A DNA stretch of 14,100 bases from an uncultured Clostridia bacterium (GTDB taxonomy: Bacteria > Bacillota > Clostridia > TANB77 > CAG-508), in assembly GCA_934141445.1 (NCBI GenBank), contig CAKPCF010000033.1, forward strand, positions 1-14,100. The letters are read 5' to 3'. Each line of letters begins with the position of its first letter. Within the stretch, counting starts at the first letter, position 1. The notes beneath the pieces are model-generated. The model saw only the letters and a list, made by a program, of their open reading frames with translations. It was not told the origin of the DNA and made no database searches. Position numbers and translations under genes: made by a program. Below are positions 1 through 6,971 of this stretch, piece after piece.

Positions 1-131
1 GTCATTATGCCATTTTCTCCAATTGTTGCATTTAAGCTTACACCTGCAAGAATTAACATTACAATTATTGAAATTACTAAAGCTATTAAGGTTATACCTG
101 CGTTTTTATACACTTTTTTCATCTTTTGCAT
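1..131 (-). CDS. Pseudopilin-like protein, N-terminal part (cut by window edge)
   Basis: The first 43 residues are visible. After a short basic leader (MQKMKKVYKNAG) comes an uninterrupted hydrophobic segment, ITLIALVISIIVMLILAGVSL, followed by NATIGENGIM. This is the class III signal and N-terminal helix of type IV pilin-like proteins common in Clostridia: prepilin peptidase would cut after Gly12, and the helix would anchor and pack the subunit. The residue five after the cut is Ala, not the Glu of classical pilins, so this is a pseudopilin or a secreted or surface protein using the same signal rather than a typical major pilin. The start is ATG at 131-129 with GGAG 8 nt upstream; a second ATG three codons later (122-120) is an alternative. 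A strong promoter lies at 166-194. The C-terminal domain that would define the function lies outside the window. Confidence 0.75.
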   Translation of the reverse strand, partial: MQKMKKVYKNAGITLIALVISIIVMLILAGVSLNATIGENGIM

Positions 132-165
132 GTTTTTTCTCCTTTTTAATTTTTTATGTAAAAAT

Positions 166-194
166 ATTATATGATATTTGCAATTATTTTGCAA
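166..194 (-). promoter_or_regulatory. Promoter of the pseudopilin-like gene
   Basis: On the minus strand, a -35 TTGCAA (194-189), a 17-bp spacer and a perfect -10 TATAAT (171-166) precede the ATG at 131 by about 35 nt. The same TTGCAA-17-TATAAT arrangement occurs before the M23 peptidase gene. Confidence 0.7.
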
Positions 195-225
195 GCACTT
201 TTGAGTGCATATTTATTTAGCTTTT

Positions 226-234
226 TGTTATAAA
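226..234 (+). promoter_or_regulatory. Possible extended -10 promoter of the ribbon-helix-helix gene
   Basis: TGT followed by TATAAA (229-234) looks like an extended -10 element. No good -35 lies 17 bp upstream; TTGAGT at 201-206 is too far. Transcription would begin near 241, giving a very short leader before the AGGAGGT at 243-249. Confidence 0.35.
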
Positions 235-255
235 ATAATTGCAGGAGGTAACGAT

Positions 256-471
256 ATGGCAAAACTACATATACCTAAAAATCATAGTGGATTAACAAAA
301 ACTATACGTATCCCAGAAGATATGGTTGCAAAAATTCAAAGTTTATCTGAACTAAAAAATCTATCATTTAATAAAACTGTTACCGCCTTATTAAAATTTA
401 GTTTAGAGAACCTTGATGAACCAGACAAAGGCGATATGGAAAAGAATGCGAACGATCAACATCCTATATAG
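256..471 (+). CDS. Small ribbon-helix-helix (Arc/MetJ-like) protein
   Basis: A 71-residue protein. The start is ATG 256, chosen because AGGAGGT (243-249) sits 6 nt upstream; a start further upstream would place this ribosome site inside the gene. Residues 14-19 (TKTIRI) form a likely beta strand, followed by a Pro, helix A at about 20-34 and helix B at about 37-53 (SFNKTVTALLKFSLENL). This is the pattern of ribbon-helix-helix DNA-binding proteins, which dimerise and insert the paired strand into the major groove. The last 17 residues are polar and probably disordered. Such proteins often act as autorepressors or antitoxins, but no toxin gene accompanies this one: a terminator follows at once, and the upstream gene runs the other way. 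The fold assignment rests on pattern only; the target is unknown. Confidence 0.7.
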   Translation: MAKLHIPKNHSGLTKTIRIPEDMVAKIQSLSELKNLSFNKTVTALLKFSLENLDEPDKGDMEKNANDQHPI

Positions 472-509
472 TACTGTTATCCATTATAATTTACTTACTT
501 AATATAGAG

Positions 510-557
510 AAAAATTAGCACTTATTACTTTTAATATGTGCTAATTTTCTTTTTTTA
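510..557 (+). terminator. Intrinsic terminator of the ribbon-helix-helix gene
   Basis: An 11-bp perfect stem, AAAATTAGCAC (511-521) with GTGCTAATTTT (538-548), is followed by a run of T at 550-556, about 40 nt after the stop codon. Confidence 0.85.
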
Positions 558-609
558 TTCTATTCATGTTATATAGATAAATTATTTAACTTAATATTTT
601 ACTTCAAGC

Positions 610-651
610 AAAAAAATAGTGAATTAAAAAACTTTTCTAATTCACTATTTT
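610..651 (-). terminator. Intrinsic terminator of adhE
   Basis: A 14-bp perfect stem, AAAATAGTGAATTA (613-626) with TAATTCACTATTTT (638-651). Read on the minus strand it ends in seven U (610-616). It lies about 90 nt downstream of the adhE stop and opposes the terminator of the convergent small gene. Confidence 0.8.
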
Positions 652-740
652 CTATAAAATCTCTATAAATTTCTTAAACAATCTATTGATATTTTCTTAT
701 TATCTTATTTATAAATTGTAAATCTTAAATACTTATTATT

Positions 741-3350
741 TTAGTATAAAGGATTTCCATAGTATGCATCTAATAATAATTGCTTAATTTCTGATACTAA
801 AGGAACTCTTGGGTTAACAGTTGTACATTGATCAGAAAATGCTTTATCTGCTAAACTATCAACTTTAGCTAAAAATTCTGCTTCATCAATTCCACATTCT
901 CTAATTGATTGTGGTTCTCCCACTCTCATGCTTAAATCTTTTATAGCTAATACTAAAGATTTAACACCTTCTTCTGTTGTAGAAGCATTTAATCCGAATC
1001 TTTTTGCTACATGAGCTAATTTTTCATTTGCAATATAATGATCATATTTTGGCCAAGAAACAAATTTTGTTGGCATTTCACCATTATATTTCATAACATA
1101 AGGTAACATTATTGAATTTGCTCTACCATGTGGAATATGGAATTCAGCACCTAATTTATGTGCTATAGAGTGGTTTACACCTAAAAATGCATTTGTAAAT
1201 GCCATACCTGCTATACAACTTGCATTATGCATCTTTTCTCTTGCTACTTTACAATTTTCACCTTTGTATGATTCCTCTAAATAATTAAATACAAGTTCCA
1301 TTGCTTTTTCTGCCAATCCATCTGTATAATCAGACGCCATAACAGAAATATATGCTTCTAAAGCATGTGTTAAAACATCCATACCAGTATCTGCTACTAA
1401 TTTTGATGGTAATGTCATAACTAAATCTGGATCTACTATTGCAACATCTGGTGTCAATTCATAATCTGCCAAAGGATATTTCATATTTCTCTTTTTATCT
1501 GTAATAACTGCAAATGATGTTACTTCTGAACCAGTTCCCGAAGTAGTAGGAATTGCAACCATTTTGCATTTTTCTCCAAGTTTAGGGAATTTATAGGTTC
1601 TCTTTCTTATATCCATAAACTTAAGTTTTAAGCCTTCTGGATCTGCTTCTGGGTGTTCATAAAATAACCACATTCCTTTTGCTGCGTCAATTGCACTACC
1701 ACCACCAAGAGCAATAATTGCATCTGGTTCGAAGTTTTTCATTGCTTCAACACCTTTATTTATTGTATCAAAAGATGGATCTGGTTCTACCTCTGAAAAG
1801 ATTTCTGAATGTGTATAAATTTCTCTTTTTCTTAAATGATATAAAATCTTATCTACATAACCAAATTTTACCATTGATTGATCTGTAACGATAAATACTC
1901 TAGAAATATCTGGCATTTTTTCAAGATAACTAATTGATCCTGCCTCAAAATAAATCTTTTCTGGAACTTTAAACCATTGCATATTAACCCTCCTTTTAGC
2001 AACTCTTTTTAAATTTATTAAGTTTACTGATGATACATTTGCTGTTGTTGAATTTCCACCAAAAGTACCACATCCAAGAGTTAATGATGGCATATTTGTA
2101 TTATAAATATCTCCTATAGCACCATGTGTTGATGGAGAATTAACAATAATTCTTCCTGTTTTTACAGTTTTAGAAAATTCTAATATAGTTTGTTTATCTT
2201 CAGAGTGAATAACTGCTGAATGTCCCATTCCTGCATATCTAATCAACTTATCTGCTAATGCAATTCCTTCATCTTTTCCATCTACAACATAGTATGCAAG
2301 TACTGGACTTAATTTTTCTTTTGAAAATGGATGTTCATCTCCTACACCATTTTCCCAAGCTACAATTACCTTTGTATCTTCTGGCACTGAAAAACCAGAC
2401 CATTCAGCAATTGTTTTTGGACTTTGTCCTGCAATCTCACCTCTTAACTTGTTACCTTTTTCAGGATCAAACATTCTATTTTGTAATTTCCATCTTTCAT
2501 CATCATTAACAAAATAGCATTTTGCTTCTTTCATCAATCTTTCAAATTCTGGAGCTATTTCTCTATCAACTATAACAGCTTGTTCTGATGCACAAATCAT
2601 TCCATTATCAAATGATTTTGACATTACTAAATCTGTTACAGATGTTTTTAAATTAGCTGTTTTATCTATATAGCAAGGTACATTTCCTGGTCCTACACCT
2701 AAAGCTGGTTTTCCAGATGAATATGCTGCCTTTACCATTCCAGAACCACCTGTTGCCAAAATTAAATCAACACCTGGATGGTCCATAAGTAAACTTGTTG
2801 CAGTAACAGATGGTTTTTCTATCCATAAAATACAATCTTCTGGTGCACCTTCTGAAACTGCTGCTTCTCTCAATATTTCAGCTGTTCTTGAACTTGATTT
2901 TTGTGCTGATGGATGGAAACCAAACACTATTACATTTCTAGTTTTAGCTGAAATAATTGATTTAAACATTACTGTTGATGTTGGATTTGTAACAGGAGTT
3001 ACACCAGCAATTACTCCAACAGGCTCTGCTATTAAAGAATATCCTTCTTCTTCATTTTTAGAAACTACTCCAACTGTTTTATCGTGTTTTATACTATGAT
3101 ATACATATTCTGATGCAAACATGTTCTTTGTAATTTTATCTTCATAAATTCCTCTGCCTGTTTCTTCAACAGCCATTTTTGCAAGTTCCATATGATGGTC
3201 TAGAGCAGCCATTGACATTTTTTTAACAATTCTATCAACTTGCTCTTGGTCTAATTTTTTGTACTCTTCTGAAGCTTTTTTTGCTCTTTCAATTAAGCTA
3301 TTGATCATATCTTCAATTTCTTTTTTCTCATTCTCTTGTATCTCTGCCAT
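741..3350 (-). CDS. adhE: Bifunctional acetaldehyde-CoA/alcohol dehydrogenase AdhE
   Basis: An 869-residue cytoplasmic fusion enzyme, full length for the family. It reduces acetyl-CoA to acetaldehyde and then to ethanol, oxidising two NADH, and forms spiral filaments (spirosomes) in other bacteria. The N-terminal aldehyde dehydrogenase part (about 1-445) has the EPVGVIAGVTPVTNP segment (109-123), the cofactor-site region GGSGMVKAAYSSGKPALGVG (201-220) and the catalytic Cys253 in NGMICASEQ. After a linker (about 446-462), the iron-dependent alcohol dehydrogenase part has ALGGGSAIDAAKG (547-559), PTTSGTGSEV (601-610) and the expected iron ligands Asp658, His662, His727 and His741. All key residues are present, so it should be active in both domains. 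ATG 3350 is preceded by GAGGAGG at good spacing. The gene appears to be monocistronic, with its own promoter and terminator. Confidence 0.97.
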   Translation of the reverse strand: MAEIQENEKKEIEDMINSLIERAKKASEEYKKLDQEQVDRIVKKMSMAALDHHMELAKMAVEETGRGIYEDKITKNMFASEYVYHSIKHDKTVGVVSKNEEEGYSLIAEPVGVIAGVTPVTNPTSTVMFKSIISAKTRNVIVFGFHPSAQKSSSRTAEILREAAVSEGAPEDCILWIEKPSVTATSLLMDHPGVDLILATGGSGMVKAAYSSGKPALGVGPGNVPCYIDKTANLKTSVTDLVMSKSFDNGMICASEQAVIVDREIAPEFERLMKEAKCYFVNDDERWKLQNRMFDPEKGNKLRGEIAGQSPKTIAEWSGFSVPEDTKVIVAWENGVGDEHPFSKEKLSPVLAYYVVDGKDEGIALADKLIRYAGMGHSAVIHSEDKQTILEFSKTVKTGRIIVNSPSTHGAIGDIYNTNMPSLTLGCGTFGGNSTTANVSSVNLINLKRVAKRRVNMQWFKVPEKIYFEAGSISYLEKMPDISRVFIVTDQSMVKFGYVDKILYHLRKREIYTHSEIFSEVEPDPSFDTINKGVEAMKNFEPDAIIALGGGSAIDAAKGMWLFYEHPEADPEGLKLKFMDIRKRTYKFPKLGEKCKMVAIPTTSGTGSEVTSFAVITDKKRNMKYPLADYELTPDVAIVDPDLVMTLPSKLVADTGMDVLTHALEAYISVMASDYTDGLAEKAMELVFNYLEESYKGENCKVAREKMHNASCIAGMAFTNAFLGVNHSIAHKLGAEFHIPHGRANSIMLPYVMKYNGEMPTKFVSWPKYDHYIANEKLAHVAKRFGLNASTTEEGVKSLVLAIKDLSMRVGEPQSIRECGIDEAEFLAKVDSLADKAFSDQCTTVNPRVPLVSEIKQLLLDAYYGNPLY

Positions 3351-3383
3351 TTTTATCCTCCTCGTATATATTCCTTAGTGTAT

Positions 3384-3412
3384 AGTATATACATAATTCA
3401 AATTTAATTCAA
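3384..3412 (-). promoter_or_regulatory. adhE promoter
   Basis: On the minus strand, -35 TTGAAT (3412-3407), a 17-bp spacer and -10 TATACT (3389-3384) lie about 35 nt upstream of the start codon. TTGAATTA occurs twice, 11 bp apart (3412-3405 and 3401-3394); the first copy contains the -35, so the pair could be a regulator site. I searched for the Rex-type palindrome often found before clostridial adhE and saw no good match. Confidence 0.65.
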
Positions 3413-3552
3413 CAATTTGTAAAATTATTTTTTTAAGAGCAATTTTTATTCAATAAATTATTCATGTACAAAATAAGAACTTTCCTTTAAAAATAAAATA
3501 TTACTTAAACTTTGAATTGCGAAAATTAAAGCTTCATATTTTCCTAGCACGC

Positions 3553-3581
3553 AAAAAAAGAGGCCTCCTAAAAAGCCTCTA
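3553..3581 (-). terminator. Intrinsic terminator of the M23 peptidase gene
   Basis: On the minus strand, AGAGGC (3580-3575) pairs with GCCTCT (3564-3559) and is followed by seven T (3559-3553). It begins about 16 nt after the stop codon. Confidence 0.85.
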
Positions 3582-3596
3582 ATATACATACTAACA

Positions 3597-4655
3597 CTAT
3601 CTATATAAATAATTTTGTGGGTTTACTGGTGTATTATTGATTCTTATTTCCAAATGTAAATGTGGTCCTGTTGAATTTCCTGTTGAACCAACAGCTCCAA
3701 TTATATCTGATGAATCAACTTCATCACCAACTGAAACATATAATTCATTACAATGTCCATAATAAGATTGAACTCCATTTCCGTGGTCAATTATAATTAA
3801 CTTACCATAAGAACCTTTCCAATCTGCATATACAACTGTACCTGATGCAATAGGTGAAAAACCGGTTCCAAGTGCTGTTGCAATATCTAGACCTGTATGT
3901 GCACTACTTCTAACACTACTTACACTACCAAATCTGGAGCTAATCATTCCACTAACTGGTTGTGATAAAGTTAAACCATCTAAACTACCTGTTGAAGCAA
4001 GAGTGGCTGTACTTTGCATTGCAGCAAATTGTTTTGCTCTTAATGCTTCCGTAGCTTTTCTTTCTTCCTCTTCAGCAATTCTTCTTTGTTCTTCTTCGTA
4101 AGCCTGTGTTTTTTCTGCTTTTATTTCATTTAAAGTTGCTAAAGCTTCATCTGAATTAGCTATTTTCAATTCTGTTGTATAAACAGTATTGATTCCTAAA
4201 TCTAATTCAACACCTTCTTTAACATCTTCTTTGACTTGTTGTACTACTGTATTTGCTTCATCTTCTGAACCAACTTCTGTTTTTTGTTCTCCATCTACTG
4301 TAATTGCAAAGGTTTTATAAGTAATAATTGAATTTTTTTCGACAGCTAATAGTACTTCTTTTTCTTTATTTTCTTCCCCTCTATTTACTAGCTTTAATTC
4401 ATAAGTTGGTAATACTTTTGCATCAATAAATGCAATATTACCTGTTGTGTCATTTATATAATTATCAATTTTCTTTTCTAATTTATTTTTGTCTAAAATA
4501 TATCCTAGAGTCTCACCTGCTATTGTGACTTTATATGCAGGTTTATATTTAATGAATACTGCTGTTAAGATTATTGTAGTTCCTACTAGAACTATCTTTA
4601 GGGCCTTGAAAGTTTCTTTTGTGTAATATTTAACCCATTTTCCTAAAATAAATAT
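3597..4655 (-). CDS. Membrane-anchored M23 peptidoglycan metallopeptidase (start codon uncertain)
   Basis: The open frame runs from a TGA at 4658-4656 to the stop at 3597. Counted from ATA 4655 it encodes 352 residues. A basic N-terminus and one membrane helix (about 18-36) come first. A beta-rich region opening YKVTIAGETLGYI (41-53) resembles N-terminal modules of clostridial M23 proteins. A Glu/Ala-rich probable coiled coil (about 180-205) follows, then the M23/LytM domain (about 230-352). Its zinc and catalytic residues are intact: His253 and Asp257 (HTGLD), His301 (YYGH), His332 and His334 (HLHLE). It should cut peptide cross-links of peptidoglycan outside the cell. No in-frame ATG, GTG or TTG exists before a TTG at 4169, which would remove the anchor and half the protein, so the true start is unresolved: a rare ATA or ATT start, or a 1-nt frameshift. 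Own promoter and terminator. Confidence 0.8.
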   Translation of the reverse strand: MFILGKWVKYYTKETFKALKIVLVGTTIILTAVFIKYKPAYKVTIAGETLGYILDKNKLEKKIDNYINDTTGNIAFIDAKVLPTYELKLVNRGEENKEKEVLLAVEKNSIITYKTFAITVDGEQKTEVGSEDEANTVVQQVKEDVKEGVELDLGINTVYTTELKIANSDEALATLNEIKAEKTQAYEEEQRRIAEEEERKATEALRAKQFAAMQSTATLASTGSLDGLTLSQPVSGMISSRFGSVSSVRSSAHTGLDIATALGTGFSPIASGTVVYADWKGSYGKLIIIDHGNGVQSYYGHCNELYVSVGDEVDSSDIIGAVGSTGNSTGPHLHLEIRINNTPVNPQNYLYR

Positions 4656-4660
4656 TCACT

Positions 4661-4665
4661 CTCCT
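4661..4665 (-). promoter_or_regulatory. Ribosome binding site that decides the M23 start
   Basis: AGGAG (4665-4661 on the minus strand) lies 5 nt before ATA 4655, only 1 nt before an out-of-frame GTG at 4659, and 11 nt before ATT 4649. It shows that translation starts here and not at the distant TTG 4169. Confidence 0.6.
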
Positions 4666-4698
4666 TTTCTTACTATTTTTTTGCGTCACATAAATAAT

Positions 4699-4727
4699 AT
4701 TATACACTTAATTTTCAATTGTTGCAA
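4699..4727 (-). promoter_or_regulatory. Promoter of the M23 peptidase gene
   Basis: On the minus strand, -35 TTGCAA (4727-4722), a 17-bp spacer and a perfect -10 TATAAT (4704-4699) lie about 45 nt before the proposed translation start. Confidence 0.7.
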
Positions 4728-4923
4728 GTCTTAATTTTTCGTTTATAAATAGTATAAGGAGATTATTCCAAATTATTCGTATCCATTCTTTCCATTTTTT
4801 AGCATTACTTTCGCATAGTCTTATTTTCTCATTTTTTCTCATTTTTTCTACTTAATTGATTTAGTCACAATAAGATATTACACATTTTCCATTACTATTT
4901 GCAACATGAAATTCAATTTTTTC
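4728..4923 (-). other. Non-coding interval between the DUF2207 terminator and the M23 promoter
   Basis: This is the unassigned middle of a gap of about 325 bases. It is T-rich on the plus strand, with a short direct repeat (TCTCATTTTTT twice, near 4827-4847). A 44-codon minus-strand frame (4842-4708) crosses it but has no ribosome binding site. I see no conserved RNA motif. Confidence 0.4.
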
Positions 4924-4958
4924 AAAAAAAGATGATAATTTGTACAATTATCATCTTA
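4924..4958 (-). terminator. Intrinsic terminator of the DUF2207 gene
   Basis: A 12-bp perfect stem, AAGATGATAATT (4929-4940) with AATTATCATCTT (4946-4957), has a 5-nt loop. Read on the minus strand it ends in seven T (4930-4924). It lies about 25 nt after the stop codon. Confidence 0.9.
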
Positions 4959-4981
4959 ATAAAACTTTACTTTTTGCTATT

Positions 4982-6853
4982 TTAACGGCCACCACCGCCG
5001 CCTCCGCCGGCACCTCCGCCACCGAAGCTACCACCACCAGAAGAGAATCCTCCTCCGCCTCCAGAGCCAGATGAGTTTATTGAACTTGCAACAATACTTC
5101 TAGATATAGGAGCTTCTATTGCAGAAGAAATATTAACATTAGACATAACATACATTACATGCATTCTGTCATTAAAATAATCATTATTAGCCATTTCTGG
5201 ATATCTTACTTTCAATTGTTTAATTACTTTATCTGCAATTCCAAAAGCTGTAGCATAAACTAAATATTTTTCCCAAAGCACTAATTCAGGAACTTCTCTT
5301 TCATTTAGCATAGAAAAGTCTTCCATATATTTTTTCAAACCTTTCCATTCTTCTCTTCTATCAGTACCTTCTTGAGTTAACCCTCTATTTTTGTTAGCTA
5401 AAATAATATATAAAACAGCCAATATTCCTGCTAAAATTCCTAATCCTGCAAGTAGTAACCAGTCTACAAAAGCAACAAGAAATGTAGAAGCAAAAAACAT
5501 ACCAAATACTATTGCAATTGCCTTTACTATATATAAACCAGACTTATTGGCAGCTGCTCTATCGTACATACCACTATCTTCATTTTCATCTTTTGCATAC
5601 ATATTTATTTTCATTATGAAATCATTTATGATTGAAGGATGGCTATTAGAATATTTTTCAAATACTTTCATATTGAATTTATCACTTGAACCAGCCACTC
5701 TTTTCAAGTAATTCAATACTTCTATTTCATCTCTTTTCAATTCAGCTACTTCATTTTTCAAAATAATATTCACGTCTTTTTTATTATTTGGATTGGTTTC
5801 AAATTCTATAAATCCTTTTAATGCTAAATCCATCATTGTAGCTGAAACTACCTGTGCTGTTGGAAAACTTCTATTAAAATAATATAAAAATGCAGCTTCA
5901 CCTGGTGTTGATTTTTCATCTGGAATATCCCTAAAATAATCTAACTTTTGACTTGGAACTATTTTGGCTGTATTTTGTATTTTACGAATATTTACCGCAT
6001 TTAAAACAACACATGCAACTGTAAGAATTGCATATATTCCATAAAACATTCTTTTTTGTTGTGCTTCTTCCTCTCTTGCCTTTTCTCTTTCTAAATTAGC
6101 TTTATTTGCCCAAGTTGTTTCTTCTGAAATTATATTTTCAAGTTTATTACTATTGATTTCATTTGTAGAAAGTGGAAAAATGTTATTTGGAGTAGCAATT
6201 CTAACTTCCAAATAATCACTAGTTCTTAAATTTGTCACTTCAAATTTTACTGTATCAAGTGATGGCTTCGTTATATTTCCATTTAATGGTCCATGTGCCC
6301 ATATTCTTAAATCTTCTATATTGTCAACTTGTTTAGGTAATTTAATTGTCCCACTAACAGTATCTGCTGGAATTGAAAAATTATATCCAACAAATTGCCA
6401 ATATAATTCTGAACAATCATTATATTTTTTTATAATATCTTTTACCGTATAACTTATTTCAAAATTTCTTGTTTCTGTACTTGTTGCTGAAACTCCCCAT
6501 GCAATTTCAAATAATCCGTCACTATTTTTTAATGCATAGAAACAATCTTTTGTAACATGATACATTAAACTATCTATTTGTTGAAATTCTTTTCTAGCAC
6601 CATTTGTTGTTTCTAAAATTGAAACATTGGTAAATAGTTCTGTATCATATTTAAATGTTTTAAATAAAGTATTAGTGTCACTTAATTTAACTCTCCAATT
6701 TTCAGTCACATTCATATCGCCATTTTCTGTCAGCTCCACTGAAAAATCTAAAGATTTTAATTCTTGTTCACCGGCAAAACTATTTGGTACAAACAGTAAT
6801 ATCCAAAAAGCAACCAGAACTAAAATAAAAACAACCGATTTTATTTTCTTCAT
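4982..6853 (-). CDS. DUF2207 family membrane protein with glycine-rich C-terminal tail
   Basis: A 623-residue protein from ATG 6853, chosen because GGGGAG lies 7 nt upstream; an upstream in-frame TTG at 6925 falls inside a hairpin and lacks a ribosome site. Residues 1-27 are a signal peptide (hydrophobic core, cut near NSFA). Residues about 30-225 form the extracytoplasmic beta-rich domain of DUF2207 (SVELTENGDMNVTENWRV at 38-55). A transmembrane helix lies at about 269-287. A cytoplasmic segment follows, then two helices at about 439-463 and 465-486, and a second cytoplasmic part. The end (596-623) is almost pure glycine with Ser, Phe and a final Arg. The family is widespread in Firmicutes and usually described as a predicted membrane protein; no biochemical function is established, so none is assigned. 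It follows smc by 118 nt with a large hairpin between. Confidence 0.85.
   Translation of the reverse strand: MKKIKSVVFILVLVAFWILLFVPNSFAGEQELKSLDFSVELTENGDMNVTENWRVKLSDTNTLFKTFKYDTELFTNVSILETTNGARKEFQQIDSLMYHVTKDCFYALKNSDGLFEIAWGVSATSTETRNFEISYTVKDIIKKYNDCSELYWQFVGYNFSIPADTVSGTIKLPKQVDNIEDLRIWAHGPLNGNITKPSLDTVKFEVTNLRTSDYLEVRIATPNNIFPLSTNEINSNKLENIISEETTWANKANLEREKAREEEAQQKRMFYGIYAILTVACVVLNAVNIRKIQNTAKIVPSQKLDYFRDIPDEKSTPGEAAFLYYFNRSFPTAQVVSATMMDLALKGFIEFETNPNNKKDVNIILKNEVAELKRDEIEVLNYLKRVAGSSDKFNMKVFEKYSNSHPSIINDFIMKINMYAKDENEDSGMYDRAAANKSGLYIVKAIAIVFGMFFASTFLVAFVDWLLLAGLGILAGILAVLYIILANKNRGLTQEGTDRREEWKGLKKYMEDFSMLNEREVPELVLWEKYLVYATAFGIADKVIKQLKVRYPEMANNDYFNDRMHVMYVMSNVNISSAIEAPISRSIVASSINSSGSGGGGGFSSGGGSFGGGGAGGGGGGGR
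4985..5068 (-). repeat. GC-rich glycine-repeat coding segment
   Basis: This encodes the GSGGGGG / FSSGGGSFGGGG / AGGGGGGGR tail of the DUF2207 protein. Runs of GGN codons make it by far the most GC-rich stretch in the window, so it stands out sharply from neighbouring DNA. Gly-rich tails are common in this family; the base composition follows from the glycine codons and does not require transfer. Confidence 0.8.
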
Positions 6854-6889
6854 AAGTAATCTCCCCTTTTTATTTTTACTGCAATTCAC

Positions 6890-6895
6890 AGTATA
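6890..6895 (-). promoter_or_regulatory. Possible -10 element of the DUF2207 gene
   Basis: TATACT (6895-6890 on the minus strand) lies about 35 nt before the start codon. No convincing -35 stands 17 bp upstream, where the dyad lies. The gene may have a weak or activated promoter here or be read through from smc. Confidence 0.25.
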
Positions 6896-6901
6896 TATAA
6901 A

Positions 6902-6955
6902 TTTATAATATATTGTACTTTGCACATAAAATGCACAAAGTCAATATATTATAAA
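6902..6955. repeat. 54-nt dyad between smc and the DUF2207 gene
   Basis: The outer arms TTTATAATATATTG (6902-6915) and CAATATATTATAAA (6942-6955) match perfectly over 14 bp. Inside, CTTTG (6918-6922) pairs with CAAAG (6936-6940) and CAT (6925-6927) with ATG (6931-6933), around an AAA loop. It starts 16 nt after the smc stop. No T-run follows on either strand, so it is not a standard intrinsic terminator. It may be an RNA processing or stability hairpin, a weak terminator, or an operator. Confidence 0.75.
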
Positions 6956-6971
6956 CCAAACATTATAACCT

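Noticed and set aside
256..471. Toxin-antitoxin module around the ribbon-helix-helix gene
   Set aside because: No adjacent co-directional gene exists: a terminator follows within 40 nt, and the gene upstream is divergent.
3351..3552. Rex operator or riboswitch upstream of adhE
   Set aside because: Only partial half-sites (TTGTT, ACAATTTGT) are present, with no 18-bp palindrome, and no structured leader lies between the promoter and the start codon.
3597..4169. A 190-residue M23 protein starting at TTG 4169
   Set aside because: No ribosome site precedes this TTG. The frame continues upstream for 162 codons with a membrane helix and a plausible domain, and a strong ribosome site and promoter lie at its far end.
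4985..5068. Horizontally acquired GC-rich island
   Set aside because: The high GC is confined to glycine codons in the tail of an otherwise AT-rich gene, so it follows from amino acid content.
6854..6925. An N-terminal extension of the DUF2207 protein from TTG 6925
   Set aside because: The extension falls inside the dyad and lacks a ribosome site. ATG 6853 has GGGGAG at correct spacing and gives a clean signal peptide.
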